From Acidobacteriota bacterium (lineage in GTDB: Bacteria > Acidobacteriota > Terriglobia > Bryobacterales > Bryobacteraceae), in the NCBI GenBank assembly GCA_026394055.1, contig JAPKYZ010000020.1, positions 1 through 64,000 on the forward strand: DNA of 64,000 bases. The letters run 5' to 3'. Shown piece by piece: positions 1-9,113 of this stretch (positions are counted from its first letter, which is position 1; each line of letters opens with the position of its first letter). The notes below the pieces were generated by a model. The model was not told where the DNA came from. It saw nothing but the letters and a program-made list of their open reading frames with translations, and searched no databases. The position numbers and the translations under genes are program-made.

Positions 1-1848
1 CATGGCCACGGGCCGCAGCGTGCCCTGTTGACCGTTGCGCGGGATCGGCGGAAACTCCACGTTGCCCGTCACGCGCAGGGTCTCCAAATCGACCACCTGG
101 ATCGACTCGCCCCCCGTGTTGCCCACGTAGAGTTGCGAACCATCCAGCGACATCGCCATCTGGTGGGGCAACTGGCCCACCTCAATCGGGTCCAGCCACT
201 TCAGCTTCTTGCGGTCAAAAACTTCAATCCGGTTCAGGCCGGAGTTGGTCAGATAGAGGCGCCCGCGCGGCTCATCAATCAGCATGTCGAAGATGCCTTC
301 GCCGGTCACCAGGCCATTGTTCTGCAGCGAGGTGGGGATCGGGAAGACAAGGCCACGCTGATCGCTTTGCCGGAAGTTCATGAACAGCCGGATGACGGGC
401 GGCAGATTGATCGCCTCGGGCGAGGAGAGAAAGATATTCACCGGGGTCCCCTGGTTGTTCGCGCCGCCGGTGTACAGATTGGTGCCGGCCTGCCGGACAA
501 CGTTGGTCCGGCCGGGCTCCATGGTGAACTTGATCGACGAAGGCGCGACACCGCTCGAAACCTCGGCCGTCAGGGCGTTGCCCGGGTTGCCGACGGCGTA
601 GGTCAGCTTGCCTTTGCCCGCGTTGCCGATCCGGATGGAGGTGCGGGCCAGGCCGCGGTTGCAATCGTCGACCGCCATGAAGACGGTGGTCGAATCCGGC
701 TGGATGATCGGGTAGTCGTACAGGGCGGCCACCGGGAGGTCCAACAAGCCCGACTCCGAAAGGGCAAACAGCTGCGAGCCGTCGGAGGTGATCACCATGC
801 GGCCCAACACGCTCTCCGGCAGCCGGATGCCCAGCGGCGTGTAGAGGTGCCGCGGGTTCGAGACAAACAGCGTAGAAGAGGTGGCCCGGGCGCCGTTAGC
901 GGCATTGTTGAAAGCGCTATAGAGCGTCGCGCCATTGGGCGAAAAGGCGCTGCCGCCGTAGTTGAACTGGAGATTGATCGCGGTGCTGGAGGTGCTGTTC
1001 AGGAAGAACTGCATATTGGCCACGTTCAGTTGCGAGTTCACCGACAGCGTCGCGGTGTCATACTGCGTCGAGCCCGCCATAAACCGCGCCCCATCGGGCG
1101 AAATCGACAGCACGGTGGATTGTCCGGTAACAATCCGGTTACGCAACACGGTGCCGGAGGCCACCTCATACACAAACAAAGTCGTGGAGGCGCCGTTGGT
1201 GGTCTGGTTGATCGCCACCATGCCGATGATGAAGTTGCCGTCGGGGGTGGTCAGCAACCGGCCCGGAAAAGCGGTGGCCGGGCGGCCGACAAAGACGGCG
1301 GGCAAGGGGTTGGGCGTCGAAAGCGTGGGGGGCGAGGGCACGACATAGATCTGCTGGCCCGCACCCTGGCGGGGGTCGTAGAGCAGCAACGTGTTGGTGG
1401 TGTTGTTGGTGCCCGTGCCTTGCGTCGTGATCAGGACGCGCCCGTCATTGCCCACGGCCACACCTTCGGGCTTGGCCGGAAGGCTAATGAATTCGGTCAC
1501 CCGGTCCGCGCCAAGCTCAATCACCGCCAGCGACGACGCCTGCGTATTGGTGACGTAGAGCCGCGCGCCGTCGGGCGACATGGCCGCGCCGATGGGAAAA
1601 CTGCCCACGGGAATGGAGCCCGTTACCTTCTTCAGGCGGTAGTCGTAAAGGTCAATGCGGTTGGCGTTGGAGTTAACCAGATAGAGACGCCCGCGCAGTT
1701 CGTCCACGACAATGTCAGCGGGCGTACCACCCAGTTCGACGGCGTCGCCAAACGTCGCGCCCGTCGTAATACTTTGCGACCAACTGGCCGTCGCGCACGC
1801 TATCGCGGCCAAACCGCGGACGAGGATTCCCAACCGTTGCAAACGCAT
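1..1848 (-). CDS. Secreted YVTN-type beta-propeller protein (3' end outside window)
   Basis: The frame is open without a stop from an ATG at 1848 to the window edge, giving 616 residues and no C-terminus. An N-terminal hydrophobic stretch ending near ATASWSQS (residues about 8-26) looks like a Sec signal peptide. The body carries blade-like repeats of the YVTN/NHL type, for example RGRLYLVNSNANRIDLYD, GARLYVTNTQASSLAVIE and, near the visible end, GSQLYVGNTGGESIQVVD. Between residues roughly 395 and 510 the blades are interrupted by a segment resembling the BACON-like immunoglobulin domains common in Acidobacteria. It is presumably an extracytoplasmic binding or scaffold protein with no visible catalytic residues; the exact role is unknown. 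It is divergent from the Flp pilus locus, 41 bases away, and is not obviously part of it. Confidence 0.75.
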   Translation of the reverse strand, partial: MRLQRLGILVRGLAAIACATASWSQSITTGATFGDAVELGGTPADIVVDELRGRLYLVNSNANRIDLYDYRLKKVTGSIPVGSFPIGAAMSPDGARLYVTNTQASSLAVIELGADRVTEFISLPAKPEGVAVGNDGRVLITTQGTGTNNTTNTLLLYDPRQGAGQQIYVVPSPPTLSTPNPLPAVFVGRPATAFPGRLLTTPDGNFIIGMVAINQTTNGASTTLFVYEVASGTVLRNRIVTGQSTVLSISPDGARFMAGSTQYDTATLSVNSQLNVANMQFFLNSTSSTAINLQFNYGGSAFSPNGATLYSAFNNAANGARATSSTLFVSNPRHLYTPLGIRLPESVLGRMVITSDGSQLFALSESGLLDLPVAALYDYPIIQPDSTTVFMAVDDCNRGLARTSIRIGNAGKGKLTYAVGNPGNALTAEVSSGVAPSSIKFTMEPGRTNVVRQAGTNLYTGGANNQGTPVNIFLSSPEAINLPPVIRLFMNFRQSDQRGLVFPIPTSLQNNGLVTGEGIFDMLIDEPRGRLYLTNSGLNRIEVFDRKKLKWLDPIEVGQLPHQMAMSLDGSQLYVGNTGGESIQVVDLETLRVTGNVEFPPIPRNGQQGTLRPVAM

Positions 1849-1889
1849 GCTCAGTAAGCTAGTCTAAACCCTGAACCGGGGCGGAAGTT

Positions 1890-2312
1890 TTGCGCTCTGC
1901 ATCATCTTGTCAGATAAGAGGCGCAACAATTTCCTCTCAACCGGGTTCCACGATTACGCGGCGGATTCGGGTGCTAAATCAGACCCGGAACGCTCAGCTG
2001 GCCGACCGCGCCGCCGTCGCCAATACGAGCCGGTTACGCCGTACGGGTCTATTGCAGCACGAGCGGTTAGAGCCCGGGGATGGGTTGTGGATCGTCCCCT
2101 GCGAAGCCGTTCATACGTTTGGCATGAAGTTTGAGATCGACGTGTTGTTCTTGAATAAGAAAAAGCAAGTGCTAAAGATTCGCCACTCCATGCCCCGCCG
2201 CCGGATGAGCCTGCTGCTGTGGGCCCACTCGGTGCTCGAATTGCCTGCCGGGACGGCGGCCCAAACCGGCACGATGCGCGGCGACCAGCTGGAGTTTGAA
2301 AAGCTTCCATGA
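1890..2312 (+). CDS. DUF192 family protein at head of the Flp locus
   Basis: The product of about 140 residues matches the DUF192 family by its central pattern GLLQHERLEPGDGLWI, followed by CEAVHTFGMKFEIDVLFL and the late DQLEFE strand. DUF192 proteins are small beta-rich proteins of unknown function, often secreted. This one has no convincing signal peptide. The start is uncertain: the frame opens with TTG at 1890 behind GGAAG, and a GTG at 1971 would begin exactly at the conserved domain (VLNQTR), which may be too short. The stop overlaps the next gene by four bases (ATGA), so it is probably translated with the TPR lipoprotein and is the first gene of the pilus operon. Confidence 0.7.
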   Translation: MRSASSCQIRGATISSQPGSTITRRIRVLNQTRNAQLADRAAVANTSRLRRTGLLQHERLEPGDGLWIVPCEAVHTFGMKFEIDVLFLNKKKQVLKIRHSMPRRRMSLLLWAHSVLELPAGTAAQTGTMRGDQLEFEKLP

Positions 2313-3316
2313 GCTGGCCCTCTCAGGCTGTTGGTATCGGTCTCACGTTGGCGCTGGCGGCACTGCCCGGCTGCGCCCGCCGCTCCACGCAGGCCTGGAG
2401 GCCGGCGGGAGGCGCTCCGTCGGCCCTCAACCGTCAGGTGAGAAATGCCGTGGATGCGGGCGATGGCGACCTGCAGGTGCGGGAATGGCAGCGCCGGATG
2501 GCCACCCAGCCCGAAAATCTCGACGCCCGTCTGCAATTGGCCCGCCACTTTGAAAGCCGCCAGATGCCGGATTTGGCGCTGGAGCACTACCGGCTGGCCC
2601 TGTCTCGTTTCCCGGACGATGTCGCCGCGCGCCTCGGCGCTGCCCGCAGCCTGCGGCAGATGAGCTTGGCGGTGGAAGCGGCTGAGCTGCTGGCCGCGGC
2701 TCCGGCCAAGAAATCCCCGATTCTGTCGACGCTCGGCATTGTCCAGGACGAGCTGGGGCGACTTTCTGATGGCGAGCAGTCCCACCGGGCGGCGCTGGCG
2801 CTGGAACCCGAAAACGACAGCTTTCACAACAATTTGGGCTACAACCTGATGCTGCAGGGGCGCACCACGGACGCCGCCAGCGAGTTCCGCCGGGCCTTAG
2901 CGTTGCAGCCTAAGTCAGAGGTCGCCCGTGGCAATCTGGCGCACGCGCTGGCGGGCGAGAACCCCAAGGAAGCGCTGCTGCACTGGGAATCGTTGGGCGG
3001 TCCCGCGACGGCACACAACAATCTGGCGGCGGCGTTGATTGAGCTGGGTAAGTACGCGGAGGCCCGGCAAGAGCTGAAGGCCGCTTTCGCCACCGGGGCG
3101 CCTCTGCCGGAGGCCATGCACAATTTGAAGCTGGTGAGCGAACTGGACGGTGGCCCGGCCAGTTTTGAGCTATCCTCAAAGCCCCACGCGTTGAAGCGCT
3201 GGGGGCGGGCGTTTCGCCACTGGTGGGTTCGTCACGAAGATGAGACCGGTGCCGCGGCGGCATCAGGTCGCCGCTCTAGTACCCGGACAGTTGCAGTCCG
3301 GCGGGCGGACCGGTAA
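2309..3316 (+). CDS. TPR-repeat lipoprotein, TadD-like
   Basis: This 335-residue protein starts with a signal sequence ending in the lipobox LPGC (Cys about residue 26), so it should be a lipoprotein. From about residue 60 to 270 it consists of tetratricopeptide-like helical pairs, for example LDARLQLARHFESRQ, LALEHYRLALSRFPDDVAAR and DSFHNNLGYNLMLQGRTTDA. In Tad/Flp loci a TPR lipoprotein, TadD, is required for pilus assembly and probably acts as a periplasmic scaffold or pilotin. The position directly before the Flp pilin supports that role. The ATG overlaps the DUF192 stop. The last 40 residues are basic and low in complexity. The TadD assignment rests on context and architecture. Confidence 0.7.
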   Translation: MSWPSQAVGIGLTLALAALPGCARRSTQAWRPAGGAPSALNRQVRNAVDAGDGDLQVREWQRRMATQPENLDARLQLARHFESRQMPDLALEHYRLALSRFPDDVAARLGAARSLRQMSLAVEAAELLAAAPAKKSPILSTLGIVQDELGRLSDGEQSHRAALALEPENDSFHNNLGYNLMLQGRTTDAASEFRRALALQPKSEVARGNLAHALAGENPKEALLHWESLGGPATAHNNLAAALIELGKYAEARQELKAAFATGAPLPEAMHNLKLVSELDGGPASFELSSKPHALKRWGRAFRHWWVRHEDETGAAAASGRRSSTRTVAVRRADR

Positions 3317-3340
3317 GTTTGATCGAAGGGAAACTACAAC

Positions 3341-3547
3341 ATGAACATGCTCCTCCAATTCACCGTTAACCTCCTCCAGCGGTTTGCCCGCGAGGAAGAT
3401 GGTCAGGATCTCGTTGAATACGCTCTGATTGTGGCCGCCGTGGGTCTGGCGCTGATCACGACGGTCAACCAGTTGACCACCGCCGTGGTGAGCCTGTATT
3501 CCAGCATCACCCAGGGCTTGACCTCGATTGGCGCCACGGGCGCCTAA
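3341..3547 (+). CDS. flp: Flp/Fap family type IVb pilin
   Basis: A 68-residue prepilin with the hallmark EDGQDLVEYALIVAAVGLAL: a short basic leader, a conserved Glu five residues into the mature protein, and a hydrophobic N-terminal helix. Processing should follow the Gly of the DGQ triplet. The Flp pilin is the major subunit of the pilus built by the downstream cpa/tad genes, secreted through the CpaC secretin and driven by the CpaF ATPase. The ATG is preceded by GAAGGG at a suitable distance. The C-terminal part (TGLTSIGATGA-like) is short and small-residue rich, usual for Flp. Only one pilin copy is seen here. Confidence 0.92.
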   Translation: MNMLLQFTVNLLQRFAREEDGQDLVEYALIVAAVGLALITTVNQLTTAVVSLYSSITQGLTSIGATGA

Positions 3548-3596
3548 AGCGATCTCCGGTCTCCCGGCTCGCCTGATTCCGAACGCCCGCTGGCTG

Positions 3597-4955
3597 ATGG
3601 CGTCGCTGACGCTGGTCTGGTGCTTCACCCTGTTTGACGGGGCGCACCAGCTGTTTCGCGATTCCGACGCGGGGTGGCATATCCGGACGGGCGAGCGGAT
3701 TCTATCCACCGGCCAGCTGCCTTATGCAGACCCCTACTCTTTTTCGCGCGCCGGCCGTCCCTGGTTTGCCTGGGAGTGGGGAGCGGACGTGCTGATGGGG
3801 GCCTCGCACCGGATGCTGGGGTTGCCAGGGGTGGCGCTGCTCTATGGGGCGGCTCTGGCGGCGGTGACGTGGCTGTGGCTGGCGCTGCAGTTTCAGGCAG
3901 GGGCCAGCTTTCTGCCTGCCTTGCTCACCATCCCGCTGATGTTTTCCACCGCCAACCTCCACTGGCTGGCACGGCCGCATGTGTTTGGCTGGCTGTTTCT
4001 GCTGGGGACGATTCTCTGGTGCGAGCGTGGTGCCCGGCGGCCCGGCGGAGCGCTTCTGCTGGGGGCGGCGTGGGCCAACATTCACGCCAGCTTCTTTCTA
4101 GGGCCGGTGGTCTTTTTGATCTACGCGGCGTTTCGAGGGGGAAAGTACTGGACGGCGGCGCTGCTGGCGGGGTTGGGTACATTCTTCAACCCGTATGGCT
4201 ATCACGTGCACCAGCACGTCGTTGCCTATCTGGCCAATGGCGAACTGCTCCGCCGCATCGGTGAATTTCAGACCTTCAACTTTCAATTGGAAGGCGCGGC
4301 GCAGATCGTGCTGTGCTTTGCCATCTGCGGCATCGGCGCCGTGCTGGCCTTAGTCGAGAAGCGCTACGAGTGGGCGCTGCTGATCGGCCTGTTCTGGCTG
4401 ATCGCCCTGCGTTCGGCGCGCGGGCTGCCGGTGCTGGCCGTTTCGGTGTTGCCGCTGGCGGTGGCTGCGATTTCGATCTGGAGCCGCCGGGCCTATCCTC
4501 GGCTTTCCGGTTTCTTCCGCTACTCGGACAACCTGCGCGCGATCGATCGCGGTCTTAGCGGCGCCTGGGTGATGGTGCCGGCATTGGCGCTGGCGATGGC
4601 GATGGCGAGCAAAGCTGGCTTTGCGGCAACCGAGTTTCCCGTGAACGCAGTGGCGGCGATTCCGGCGGGCGCCCGGCTTTTCGCCCCGGATAAGTTTGGC
4701 GGCTATGTAATCTACCGCACCTCCGGCGCGCAGCCGGTGTTCTTTGACGGACGCAGCGATTTTTATGGGGTGGAGTTCATGAAGGACTACATCCGTATGG
4801 TGGAAGTCCGGCCCGGGTGGCAAGCTTTGTTTGATGCCTGGCACTTCACCCATGCCCTGGTTCCGGTGGACGCTCCGTTGCGGGCGGCGCTGGAGGCGCG
4901 TGGGTGGCAGACATTAAGCGTGGACAAGGCGGCGGTTTTGATGGCCCCGCGATAG
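3597..4955 (+). CDS. Polytopic membrane protein of the Flp locus, unknown function
   Basis: The product (about 452 residues from the ATG at 3597) has around ten hydrophobic segments separated by short loops, and a C-terminal soluble part of about 120 residues after residue 330. An early conserved-looking loop, RDSDAGWHIRTGERIL, lies just after the first membrane segment; DxD-like acidic loops in this position occur in GT-C membrane glycosyltransferases, but I cannot show that this is one. The position between flp and cpaB suggests a role in the pilus system, possibly pilin glycosylation, as inference only. A TTG start at 3528 would overlap flp by 20 bases and add 23 residues; neither start has a clear ribosome site. 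No relationship to the prepilin peptidase TadV/CpaA is visible. Confidence 0.6.
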   Translation: MASLTLVWCFTLFDGAHQLFRDSDAGWHIRTGERILSTGQLPYADPYSFSRAGRPWFAWEWGADVLMGASHRMLGLPGVALLYGAALAAVTWLWLALQFQAGASFLPALLTIPLMFSTANLHWLARPHVFGWLFLLGTILWCERGARRPGGALLLGAAWANIHASFFLGPVVFLIYAAFRGGKYWTAALLAGLGTFFNPYGYHVHQHVVAYLANGELLRRIGEFQTFNFQLEGAAQIVLCFAICGIGAVLALVEKRYEWALLIGLFWLIALRSARGLPVLAVSVLPLAVAAISIWSRRAYPRLSGFFRYSDNLRAIDRGLSGAWVMVPALALAMAMASKAGFAATEFPVNAVAAIPAGARLFAPDKFGGYVIYRTSGAQPVFFDGRSDFYGVEFMKDYIRMVEVRPGWQALFDAWHFTHALVPVDAPLRAALEARGWQTLSVDKAAVLMAPR

Positions 4956-4987
4956 GAGAGCAGGAAGCAGGAGACCTGGAACAAGGC

Positions 4988-5875
4988 ATGGATCGGCAAA
5001 AACTACTCATGATCTTTGGCGGCGCCGCCGTATGCGCCACGCTGCTGACCTGGTTTCTCTGGTCCCGGACGGCCGCGCCCAAAACCGAAGCGATGACCAC
5101 CGTGTGGGCCGCCGCGCGCGATCTCCCGGCTGGCACCAAGCTGTTGAAGGGCCATCTGAAGGAAGTCCGGCTGAGCACCAAGGACGCCCCCACGGCCGCC
5201 ATCCGCGAGCAGGCGGCGGCGCTCGACCGCGCGTTGCTCTACCCCGTCTCGGCCAATGAGACGCTGACCAGCGTGAAGCTGACCTCCAGCACCGGCATCG
5301 ACGGCGTGCCTTCCATCATCGCGGCCGGCAAGCGCGCGGTAAGCGTGCAGATCGCCGATTCGAGCGGCGCCGCCGGGCTGATCCAGCCGCGCGCCCATGT
5401 CGATGTGTTGTTCACCCGCACCGGCTCCATGACGGAGGCGATCACCACCACCATCCTGCAGGATATCGCCGTGCTCTCGGTGGGCCGCGTGACCGAGGCG
5501 CAAAACATGGACACCAAGGGCCCGCGTCCGGCGGCGCAGGCGGTCACGCTGCTGGTGACGCCCGAAGAAGCGGGAAAGCTGGAGCTGGCCAAGAATCAAG
5601 GCAAAATAAGTCTGGCCCTGCGCAACCCGCTCGATCAGAGCCGGGTTGATGAACCGGTGGCGGTTACTGGCGACGCACTCGACCCCTATCTCGGCAAGCC
5701 CCGCAAGGGTCCACGCGGGCTCAACCTGCGGGATAGCAAAGCCTGGGCGCAGCTGACCGAGGCGGACACGGCCGTTGCGAAGAAGACTCCGCCGCCCGCC
5801 CCGCCGCCTCCGCCCAAGACCGTGGTGGATGTTTACCGCGGCGAGAAGCACGTCCAAGAGGTTTTCAATAAGTAG
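4988..5875 (+). CDS. cpaB: Flp pilus assembly protein CpaB
   Basis: This 295-residue protein has one N-terminal membrane anchor (about residues 5-22), followed by an SAF-like domain: VWAAARDLPAGTKLLKGHL and later GKRAVSVQIADSSGAAGLIQ, both typical of CpaB/RcpC. CpaB is a periplasmic component of the Tad machinery, thought to work with the secretin. After residue 180 comes the usual VTLLVTPEEAGKLELAKNQG segment, and the tail ends with a proline-rich stretch before HVQEVFNK. The ATG at 4988 follows AAGG and begins right at the anchor. A longer frame upstream (GTG at 4904) would run inside the preceding gene and adds nothing domain-like. Next gene: the secretin, 22 bases downstream. Confidence 0.9.
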   Translation: MDRQKLLMIFGGAAVCATLLTWFLWSRTAAPKTEAMTTVWAAARDLPAGTKLLKGHLKEVRLSTKDAPTAAIREQAAALDRALLYPVSANETLTSVKLTSSTGIDGVPSIIAAGKRAVSVQIADSSGAAGLIQPRAHVDVLFTRTGSMTEAITTTILQDIAVLSVGRVTEAQNMDTKGPRPAAQAVTLLVTPEEAGKLELAKNQGKISLALRNPLDQSRVDEPVAVTGDALDPYLGKPRKGPRGLNLRDSKAWAQLTEADTAVAKKTPPPAPPPPPKTVVDVYRGEKHVQEVFNK

Positions 5876-5897
5876 GCTCGCCCGCCCCCAAACTCCG

Positions 5898-7298
5898 ATG
5901 ATTCGAACCGCTCTGCTGATCGCTATCTCGCTCGCACTGGCCGCCCAAACGCCCCGTGCTGTCAATCTGCTGGAAGGCCGCGGTGAACTGCTGACCTTTA
6001 AGCAAGAGATCACCAAAGTGGTGATCGCCGAACCCAAGATCGCCGACGCGGTGGTGGTCTCGCCGCACGAAGTGATGGTGAACGCCAAGGGCGGCGGCCA
6101 CACGACGTTGATCGTTTGGGAGACCGGCACCGGTCCCCACAAGTTTGAGATCAACGTCAATCTCGATACCGATGTAGTGGACCGCTTCCGCGCCGAACTG
6201 GCCAGCGAACTGAAGCGCGACCTGCCCGATGCCACCATCAACTTCTCGGGCAACGCCGATACGATCGTCATCTCGGGCAACGCCAAAAATCGTGAGCAGG
6301 CCGACAAAGCCGCCGCGCTGGCCTCGACGCGCACCAAGAAGGTGGTGAACCTGATCACCGTGCCGCCGGTGGCCGATCCGCGCCAGGTGCTGCTGCAGGT
6401 GAAGTTCGCCGCGGTCGATCGTGCGGCCTTGACCGAGATGGGCTTCAATCTGTTTTCGCGCAACGGCACCATGCTGGGTGCTACCTCGACCCAACAGTTC
6501 CAGCAGCCCCGCTTTAGCCAGTTGCAGTTCCAGAATGGCGAGTTCTCCAACTCCACCGTCAACTTCGCCGACCTGTTGAACCTGTTCGTCTTCCGGCCCG
6601 ACCTGAACATCGGCGCAACGGTGAAGGCGATGCAGCAACGCAATCTGCTGCAGATCCTGGCCGAGCCGAACCTGATCGCCATTGAAGGCAAGGAAGCCAG
6701 CTTTGTCGCGGGCGGCGAATTTCCGTTCCCCGTGCTGCAGGCCACCGCCACCGGCGGCGCCACTTCGCCCGTCGTGACGGTGCAGTTCCGGCCGTTCGGC
6801 GTCCAGCTGGGTTTCACGCCGCGCTTGACCGAGACGGGCTCCATCCACCTGAAGGTGCGCCCGGAAGTCAGTTCGCTCGACTACAACAACGCGGTGAACG
6901 TCCAGGGCACCCTGATCCCGGCCATCGCCACGCGCCGCGCTGAGACCGAAGTGATCTTGAAGGATGGCGAGAGCTTCGCCATTGCCGGGTTGATCGACAA
7001 CCGCGTCATCAAGACCATCAACAAGGTCTACGGCCTGGGCGACATCCCGATTCTGGGCACGCTGTTCCGCTCCCGCTCCACGCGCAAAACGACGGACGAA
7101 CTGCTCGTCGTGATCACGCCGCGCTTTGTCCGGCCGCTGTCGGCCGAAGAACGGGCGACGCTGCCCGAAACAGTGGAGCCGTTCCTGCCCAGCGTGGCGC
7201 AGGAAAAGAGCAAGGACGGCAAGAAGACCAAGTCTGACAAGGACGCAAAGAAGCCGGAGATTGCTGGACCTCGTGGCCATCAGGAACCAAAGCGCTAG
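5898..7298 (+). CDS. cpaC: Flp pilus secretin CpaC
   Basis: The 466-residue product has a signal peptide ending near LALAAQTP, a pilus/secretin N-terminal domain (about 20-100) with GRGELLTFKQEITKVVIAEP, a BON-like middle segment (about 105-155), and the C-terminal secretin domain from about residue 170. Landmark secretin motifs are visible: LLQILAEPNLIAIEGKEASF, VQFRPFGVQLGFTPRL and VYGLGDIPILGTLFRS, followed by TTDELLVVITP. The protein forms the outer-membrane gated channel for the Flp pilus (CpaC/RcpA). The last 40 residues are lysine-rich and polar. The start at 5898 is chosen because the signal peptide begins there. The gene lies between cpaB and the TadG-like gene in one co-directional cluster. 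Confidence 0.92.
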   Translation: MIRTALLIAISLALAAQTPRAVNLLEGRGELLTFKQEITKVVIAEPKIADAVVVSPHEVMVNAKGGGHTTLIVWETGTGPHKFEINVNLDTDVVDRFRAELASELKRDLPDATINFSGNADTIVISGNAKNREQADKAAALASTRTKKVVNLITVPPVADPRQVLLQVKFAAVDRAALTEMGFNLFSRNGTMLGATSTQQFQQPRFSQLQFQNGEFSNSTVNFADLLNLFVFRPDLNIGATVKAMQQRNLLQILAEPNLIAIEGKEASFVAGGEFPFPVLQATATGGATSPVVTVQFRPFGVQLGFTPRLTETGSIHLKVRPEVSSLDYNNAVNVQGTLIPAIATRRAETEVILKDGESFAIAGLIDNRVIKTINKVYGLGDIPILGTLFRSRSTRKTTDELLVVITPRFVRPLSAEERATLPETVEPFLPSVAQEKSKDGKKTKSDKDAKKPEIAGPRGHQEPKR

Positions 7299-7326
7299 AC
7301 CGGCCGCGGCCGGACGGCTGTTGACG

Positions 7327-8601
7327 GTGCGCCGGCCCCGGGCTGGTTCCCGCAGCGGCGCGGCGGCATTGTCGGTGCTGGTGATCCTGGCTCCGGTGCT
7401 GCTGGTGCTGATGGGATTGGCCGTCGATTTGGGCCGCCTCTATCTGATCAAGGGTGAATTGAAGACCGCCGCCAACGCGATGGCTTTAGCGGGAGCGCAG
7501 AACCTGGTGGGCACCGAACAATCAACGGGCCTCGCCACCGCCAACGCGCAAACGGCCATTCAGGTCTCAAGCAACCTCGGCAACAAGTACGACTTTGCCG
7601 GCCTCACCATCGGGCAAGAAAGCAACTTGCTGGCCAGCTCCGTCGATGACCCGGAGTACTTCGACACCGCCGCCTCCGCCATCGGCGAAAGTGAGAACGC
7701 CACCGGCGGCACGGCCAGCGGTGCCGCGGCGCGCCACATGCGCATTACCCTGCGCGCCGAAGCACCGCTGATCTTTTTCGGACTGATCCCGCTGGGTCAG
7801 GACCGCAAGGTGCCCATCGTAATGCGCTCCGTCGCGGGCATGAGCGCACCGCTCTGCCAGGCCTGCGGCATCACCAACATCGCCATCGCCGCCATTGACA
7901 CCGCCGACGGCACGGACTTTGGCTACGTACCCGGCACCCGCTACACGCTGGGCTACACCTGCACTGGAGCGCCGAATCCGGGCAACTTGCCGAACACGAC
8001 GGCTCGGGTGCCGTATCTGCTGCTCGACAAGCTGGATTCTGATGCGCAGATCTTTGCCGATGAGACCTCGCAGCTCTACCGCATCGGCGCTAGCGGTCTA
8101 CCGGCCTCCACCAGCGAAACCAAGGCGTGCTTTCAGATCAGCAGCACCTCGCTGATTTGGACGTCCGCCGCGACGCTGGCCTGCAACACCAACCGCGTTC
8201 AACCGGCCGTCACCGCGCTGGGGTGCGGCCTGGCGGCCCGCTTTGATCCGACGGTCCCGGCGGCCTGTGCCTCCGTGGCGGAGGTGGACACGCTGGCAGG
8301 ACTGAATACGGCGGATACGGATCTGACCGATCTCGACGACTACACGCAGTACACGGGCAATCTACGCCGCGTGATCACGGTGCCGGTGGTGGATGCCCTG
8401 GCCGCCGGGACTGAGATGACCGTGCTCGGCTTCCGGCAGTTCCTGCTCCAGCCGTCGAACGGTGCAACCACGCTCGACGTCGATGCCACCAACGGCCGCT
8501 TTCCGGCGCTCTACATTGGCAGTGTGGTTCCCTTGCGCCAGGGCCGGATGAGCGGTTGCACCATCACTGCGGGTCCCGGCAAGGTGGTGCTGCACCGATG
8601 A
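7327..8601 (+). CDS. TadG-like pseudopilin / Tad protein with N-terminal anchor
   Basis: The N-terminus is the Tad-like leader: SRSGAAALSVLVILAPVLLV, one membrane helix, then DLGRLYLIKGELKTAANAMA, a pattern shared by TadG and related proteins (PF13400 type). The rest, over 350 residues, is extracytoplasmic, with several paired cysteines (for example the CQACGITN segment), and probably builds the minor-pilin or surface part. The start is ambiguous: GTG at 7327 puts ten residues before the helix, while GTG at 7273 or TTG at 7261 would overlap cpaC. The stop overlaps the next TadE gene (ATGA). TadG-like proteins localise to the envelope and are needed for pilus assembly; no von Willebrand motif was recognised here. 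Confidence 0.75.
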   Translation: MRRPRAGSRSGAAALSVLVILAPVLLVLMGLAVDLGRLYLIKGELKTAANAMALAGAQNLVGTEQSTGLATANAQTAIQVSSNLGNKYDFAGLTIGQESNLLASSVDDPEYFDTAASAIGESENATGGTASGAAARHMRITLRAEAPLIFFGLIPLGQDRKVPIVMRSVAGMSAPLCQACGITNIAIAAIDTADGTDFGYVPGTRYTLGYTCTGAPNPGNLPNTTARVPYLLLDKLDSDAQIFADETSQLYRIGASGLPASTSETKACFQISSTSLIWTSAATLACNTNRVQPAVTALGCGLAARFDPTVPAACASVAEVDTLAGLNTADTDLTDLDDYTQYTGNLRRVITVPVVDALAAGTEMTVLGFRQFLLQPSNGATTLDVDATNGRFPALYIGSVVPLRQGRMSGCTITAGPGKVVLHR

Positions 8602-9113
8602 GCTGCCGCGCCTTTCAGACACGCCGCCGCGGGAGCAGCTTGCTCGAGACCGCCCTGCTGTTGCCCGTGCTGTTTTTGCTGATGCTGGGCATGGTGGAGC
8701 TGGCCCGCGTCAGCTACACCTACTACACGCTGCAAAAGATGCTCACTATGGTGGCGTCGTATTTGGGCACGCGGCAGGGCGTCAACTTCTGCGATGAGGC
8801 GGACCTCACTGTCACCCAAGCCAAGGCCTTCGCCTTGACCGGCACCAATGAGGCCACCAACACTCCGCTGGTGCCGAATCTCGATGCGGCGGGCATTCGC
8901 GTGCGCGCCGAACGTGTGGCGGTTGATTCCGGCGACCTGGGTGAATGCGATTGCACGGCGCAGGGCTGCGACCTGGCCTCGGGTGGACGGGCGCCCGACT
9001 ACGTCACGGTATCGCTGACCGACGGCTACACCGTCCGCGTCGCCCTCCCGTTCGTCAATCTGGAGCCGATCATTCTGCGGCCCCAAGTGAGGATGCCTTA
9101 TGGCGGCACTTAG
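8598..9113 (+). CDS. TadE-like minor pilin
   Basis: This 171-residue protein shows the TadE signature: RRRGSSLLETALLLPVLFLL, with a conserved Glu in the hydrophobic N-terminal helix, then MVELARVSYTYYTLQKML. TadE/TadF are pseudopilins processed like the Flp pilin and needed to assemble it. The C-terminal two thirds are soluble and contain a cysteine cluster (ECDCTAQGC). The ATG at 8598 overlaps the preceding stop by four bases, indicating translational coupling, and the 3' end overlaps the start of the next TadE gene by 14 bases. Confidence 0.85.
   Translation: MSCRAFQTRRRGSSLLETALLLPVLFLLMLGMVELARVSYTYYTLQKMLTMVASYLGTRQGVNFCDEADLTVTQAKAFALTGTNEATNTPLVPNLDAAGIRVRAERVAVDSGDLGECDCTAQGCDLASGGRAPDYVTVSLTDGYTVRVALPFVNLEPIILRPQVRMPYGGT

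Noticed and set aside
28-1857. 609-residue plus-strand open frame
   Set aside because: It is the antisense shadow of the beta-propeller gene. Its translation is Arg/Gly/His-rich without domain pattern, while the minus strand has a signal peptide and repeated blades.
3597-4955. Calling the membrane protein the missing prepilin peptidase
   Set aside because: No GxGD or FGxGD aspartyl-protease motif is visible and the size (about 450 residues) is too large.
5003-6844. 613-residue minus-strand open frame across cpaB and cpaC
   Set aside because: Low-complexity Arg/Ser-rich translation opposite two well-recognised pilus genes; caused by high GC.
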